A stretch of 64,000 bases of DNA from contig NC_081815.1 of the NCBI RefSeq assembly GCF_030704535.1, forward strand, positions 1,937,001-2,001,000, written 5' to 3'. The notes beneath the pieces were generated by a model. The model worked only from the letters and a program-made list of their open reading frames with translations, was not told the origin of the DNA and made no database searches. The position numbers and the translations under genes are program-made. This DNA comes from Vitis vinifera. Its lineage: Eukaryota; Streptophyta; Magnoliopsida; Vitales; Vitaceae. Positions 62,031 through 64,000 of this stretch are shown here, one piece after another. Positions within the stretch are counted from its first letter, which is position 1. Each line of letters starts with the position of its first letter.

Positions 62031-62484
62031 GTGAAAGATTACTCCAGGGACTGGCATTATTTTTGGGTTCAATTAAGTCTGGTAGAATCTGGATATATCA
62101 GTGAAGCAATGGTGTTAATCAGAGGGAAAAAAGGCAACTGAGCCATGGCAGAATCTGGGAGGCCCCTATAAAGCATACTTGAATCCAGGGAGACATTGAT
62201 CTTAGAGAAGACACTGCTGAAGATTTGTTGGTCACCTTTTGATACTTCTAAGGCCATTGCTAACAACATCCCTCCCACCATCAAAGCAGCAGTTGCCCAA
62301 TCAATGTGCTCTAGAAGACACTGATCATAGGACATGTAAGTTTTGTGGATGTGATGAGATGGTTTAGATTGTACAAATACTGATTTTGGGCTGTCCATTC
62401 AATAGAAAAAAAATCAAATGAAATAAAATCAAGACTTTTAAGAGAGATGAATGGCATGGGAAGCATGGTTCATGTTTGGGTTTT

Positions 62485-62775
62485 GTAGGTTAAGATTATG
62501 TTTGGTTTCTGGAAATTAATTAGAAAAAAAATGTAAAGAAAAATTATTTTTTTATGTTTGATTATGCTATAAAAAATATTTGAAAAAATAAAATATAGTT
62601 AAACTTAATTATAAGTATGTATTTTAAATTAAAATAAATGAAATAAAATTTAAAAACTATAAAAAAATAATTTATTGATTTTAAATTCATTTTTTTTATA
62701 TTCTTTCACTTTTTATTTTATTTTTATATTTTCCTTCCTTGTTTTCTTTCGCATTTTCCGAGAATCAAACATGAC
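62485..62775 (-). mobile_element. MITE-like element, family M2
   Basis: The termini TTATGTTTGGTTTCTGG and (inverse) TCATGTTTGATTCTCGG face each other across about 290 bp of AT-rich noncoding sequence. Interior blocks (AATAATTTATTGATTTTAAA, CTTTCACTTTTTATT) are inverse to those in the 30660-30985 copy. Confidence 0.55.
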
Positions 62776-62874
62776 CAAATTAAATGTCCACTGATCAAAT
62801 ATTAATTAGAAAAGCATAACTTTTTTGGCATCAACATTCTCAAAAAATTAAAAATAAAAATAGCCCCGCTTTCC

Positions 62875-63007
62875 AATACGACGTCGTTTTATTTTTTGGT
62901 AGCATTTTACATATTTACCCGCTTCCGATAGTCAGTACGTTGTCGAGCAACTTGGACTTGAACGATGCGGTTTCTAATGGACAAATAAGGAAACGACGTC
63001 GTTTAGG
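62875..63007. promoter_or_regulatory. Paired GACGTCGTTT palindromes upstream of the PPR gene
   Basis: TACGACGTCGTTTTA (62878-62892) and GAAACGACGTCGTTTAGG (62990-63007) lie about 195 and 80 bp before the start codon at 63086. The second is a perfect 14-base palindrome (AAACGACGTCGTTT). A role as a bZIP or core promoter element is inferred from its repetition near other start sites in the window. Confidence 0.55.
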
Positions 63008-63085
63008 TTTCCTTGTCGCGGCTACTCGTGCTGTTGATTTGAAGCTGAACACTGGTCTCAGAAGCGAGGCTTTGGGTGCCCTTTA

Positions 63086-64000
63086 ATGGAATGCGATTGC
63101 TTTTCTTTGAGAATGCGCAGTCCACCCCCTAGTTTTCGAGGGATATTCTTCTTGCCGAGCTGCCCGATACAGTCTCCTTCGCTTAAATTCTTCAAGAAAC
63201 CTCAAACAATCTCCAGAAATTTTCAGTTTTCTATTCGGTTGAAATCTTTGTCTTGTGCTCTCGATGCTATTGAGTCAAACCCTACAGGCCATTGGGCTTT
63301 CGGCGATGCCCAGAACTTGCCGGTTCGGCTTCAGGATGGGTTCCAGAAAACGCCCAGTAAACTGTCGAGTCCCAATAGACCCAATTCGACGCCGGGGAAT
63401 AAGATTCCTGAAACAGTTGAAAAGAAGAGAATTTGGAGGGGTTTGGATTTTGATAGCAAGGGGAGGCTAAGACAGTATTCGGGGATGCTGAGGACTTGTG
63501 CTTCAAAAGGGGATTTAAATGAAGGGAAGGCCATTCATGGGCAGGTGATAAAAAGTGGGATAAACCCGGATTCCCATTTGTGGAATTCTTTGGTCAATGT
63601 TTATGCAAAATGTGGGAGCGCTAACTACGCATGTAAGGTGTTTGGGGAAATACCTGAACGAGATGTTGTGTCCTGGACGGCTTTGATTACGGGGTTTGTT
63701 GCTGAAGGATATGGAAGTGGTGCTGTTAATTTGTTTTGTGAGATGCGGAGGGAAGGTGTTGAGGCAAATGAGTTCACCTATGCGACTGCTTTGAAAGCTT
63801 GCTCCATGTGCTTGGATTTAGAGTTTGGGAAACAAGTGCATGCAGAAGCTATTAAGGTTGGAGATTTTTCTGATTTATTTGTTGGGTCTGCTCTTGTTGA
63901 CCTTTATGCAAAATGTGGTGAGATGGTGCTTGCAGAGAGAGTCTTCTTGTGCATGCCCAAGCAGAATGCTGTGTCATGGAATGCATTGCTTAATGGGTTT
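63086..64000 (+). CDS. PPR protein (PLS class), 5' part, runs off window
   Basis: The frame is open from the ATG at 63086 through the window end: 305 codons with no stop and no splice signals needed. The first 100 or so residues are rich in Ser, Pro, Arg and Lys (MRSPPPSFRGIFFLPSCPIQ), like a chloroplast or mitochondrial transit peptide. PLS-class repeats then follow: YSGMLRTCASKGDLNEGKAI, DSHLWNSLVNVYAKCGSANY, DVVSWTALITGFVAEGYGSG, EFTYATALKACSMCLDLEFG, LFVGSALVDLYAKCGEMVLA and NAVSWNALLNGF. Such proteins bind single-stranded organelle RNA, one base per repeat, and act in C-to-U editing or splicing. The C-terminus is outside the window; the broken copy next door carries an E/E+ region, so this gene probably does too, perhaps with a DYW domain. 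The exact orthologue is not recognised. Confidence 0.9.
   Translation, partial: MECDCFSLRMRSPPPSFRGIFFLPSCPIQSPSLKFFKKPQTISRNFQFSIRLKSLSCALDAIESNPTGHWAFGDAQNLPVRLQDGFQKTPSKLSSPNRPNSTPGNKIPETVEKKRIWRGLDFDSKGRLRQYSGMLRTCASKGDLNEGKAIHGQVIKSGINPDSHLWNSLVNVYAKCGSANYACKVFGEIPERDVVSWTALITGFVAEGYGSGAVNLFCEMRREGVEANEFTYATALKACSMCLDLEFGKQVHAEAIKVGDFSDLFVGSALVDLYAKCGEMVLAERVFLCMPKQNAVSWNALLNGF

Larger units (their letters stand above)
62031..63085. other. Spacer between the PPR copies
   Basis: From 62031 to about 62450 the sequence is of normal composition and may be the decayed 3' end of the broken copy; the minus-strand open frame at 62069-62398 has no family features. 62485-62775 is an M2-family MITE in inverted orientation, with GATTATGTTTGGTTTCTGG at the left and the inverse of GGTCATGTTTGATTCTC at the right. 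62875-63007 carries two GACGTCGTTT palindromes before the next PPR gene. Confidence 0.55.

Noticed and set aside
62069-62398. 109-residue minus-strand open frame between the PPR copies
   Set aside because: No family features. It lies in what is probably the decayed 3' end of the broken PPR copy.

Overview
This is plant nuclear DNA from a eudicot, most likely grapevine (Vitis): AT-rich intergenic DNA full of short inverted-repeat elements, intron-rich genes with GT/AG borders, and no bacterial-type gene layout. The species is inferred from the protein and repeat style; no database search was run. I rebuilt exons by hand from splice signals, reading frame and remembered family sequences. All exon joins keep frame.

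Layout: 118-993 (-) 3' end of a dead L1 LINE; 1923-3864 (+) last five exons of a KEA4/5/6-type K+/H+ antiporter; 4250-9747 gene-poor, with diverged repeat units; 9748-11404 (-) single-MYB SHAQKYF repressor (MYBS3/KUA1 class); 16331-20532 (-) ten-exon LpxA acyltransferase with a mitochondrial-type presequence; 22190-27147 (-) nine-exon USP-kinase; 31631-34299 (+) EFFECTOR OF TRANSCRIPTION gene; 35327-36247 (+) intronless serine acetyltransferase; 36541-39253 cluster of fold-back elements and repeats; 39928-41358 (+) DYW-type PPR editing protein; 41857-44845 (-) mitochondrial CoA-type carrier; 46286-48363 (-) HAD phosphatase; 48458-49581 long-TIR Mutator-like element; 51583-55672 (-) NDL (N-myc downregulated-like) protein; about 59720-62030 (+) broken PPR copy; 63086-64000 (+) 5' part of an intact PPR gene that runs off the window.

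The genes do not form one pathway. Several encode organelle-directed proteins (LpxA, CoA carrier, PPR proteins). From memory, the gene content matches Arabidopsis segments around At5g56750-At5g56840 (NDL1, SERAT1;1, ET2, USP-kinase, MYB), the KEA/NDL pairs At5g11790-11800 and At2g19600-19620, and At4g29530-29540 (phosphatase, LpxA). The window may therefore keep an older, less broken-up arrangement. I found no clearly new biological system. The most unusual structures are three inverted-repeat elements (36837-38044, 38527-39253, 48458-49581), a 19-bp LINE insertion with an 18-bp target duplication, and diverged repeats spaced about 1.57 kb apart at 4890-8260.
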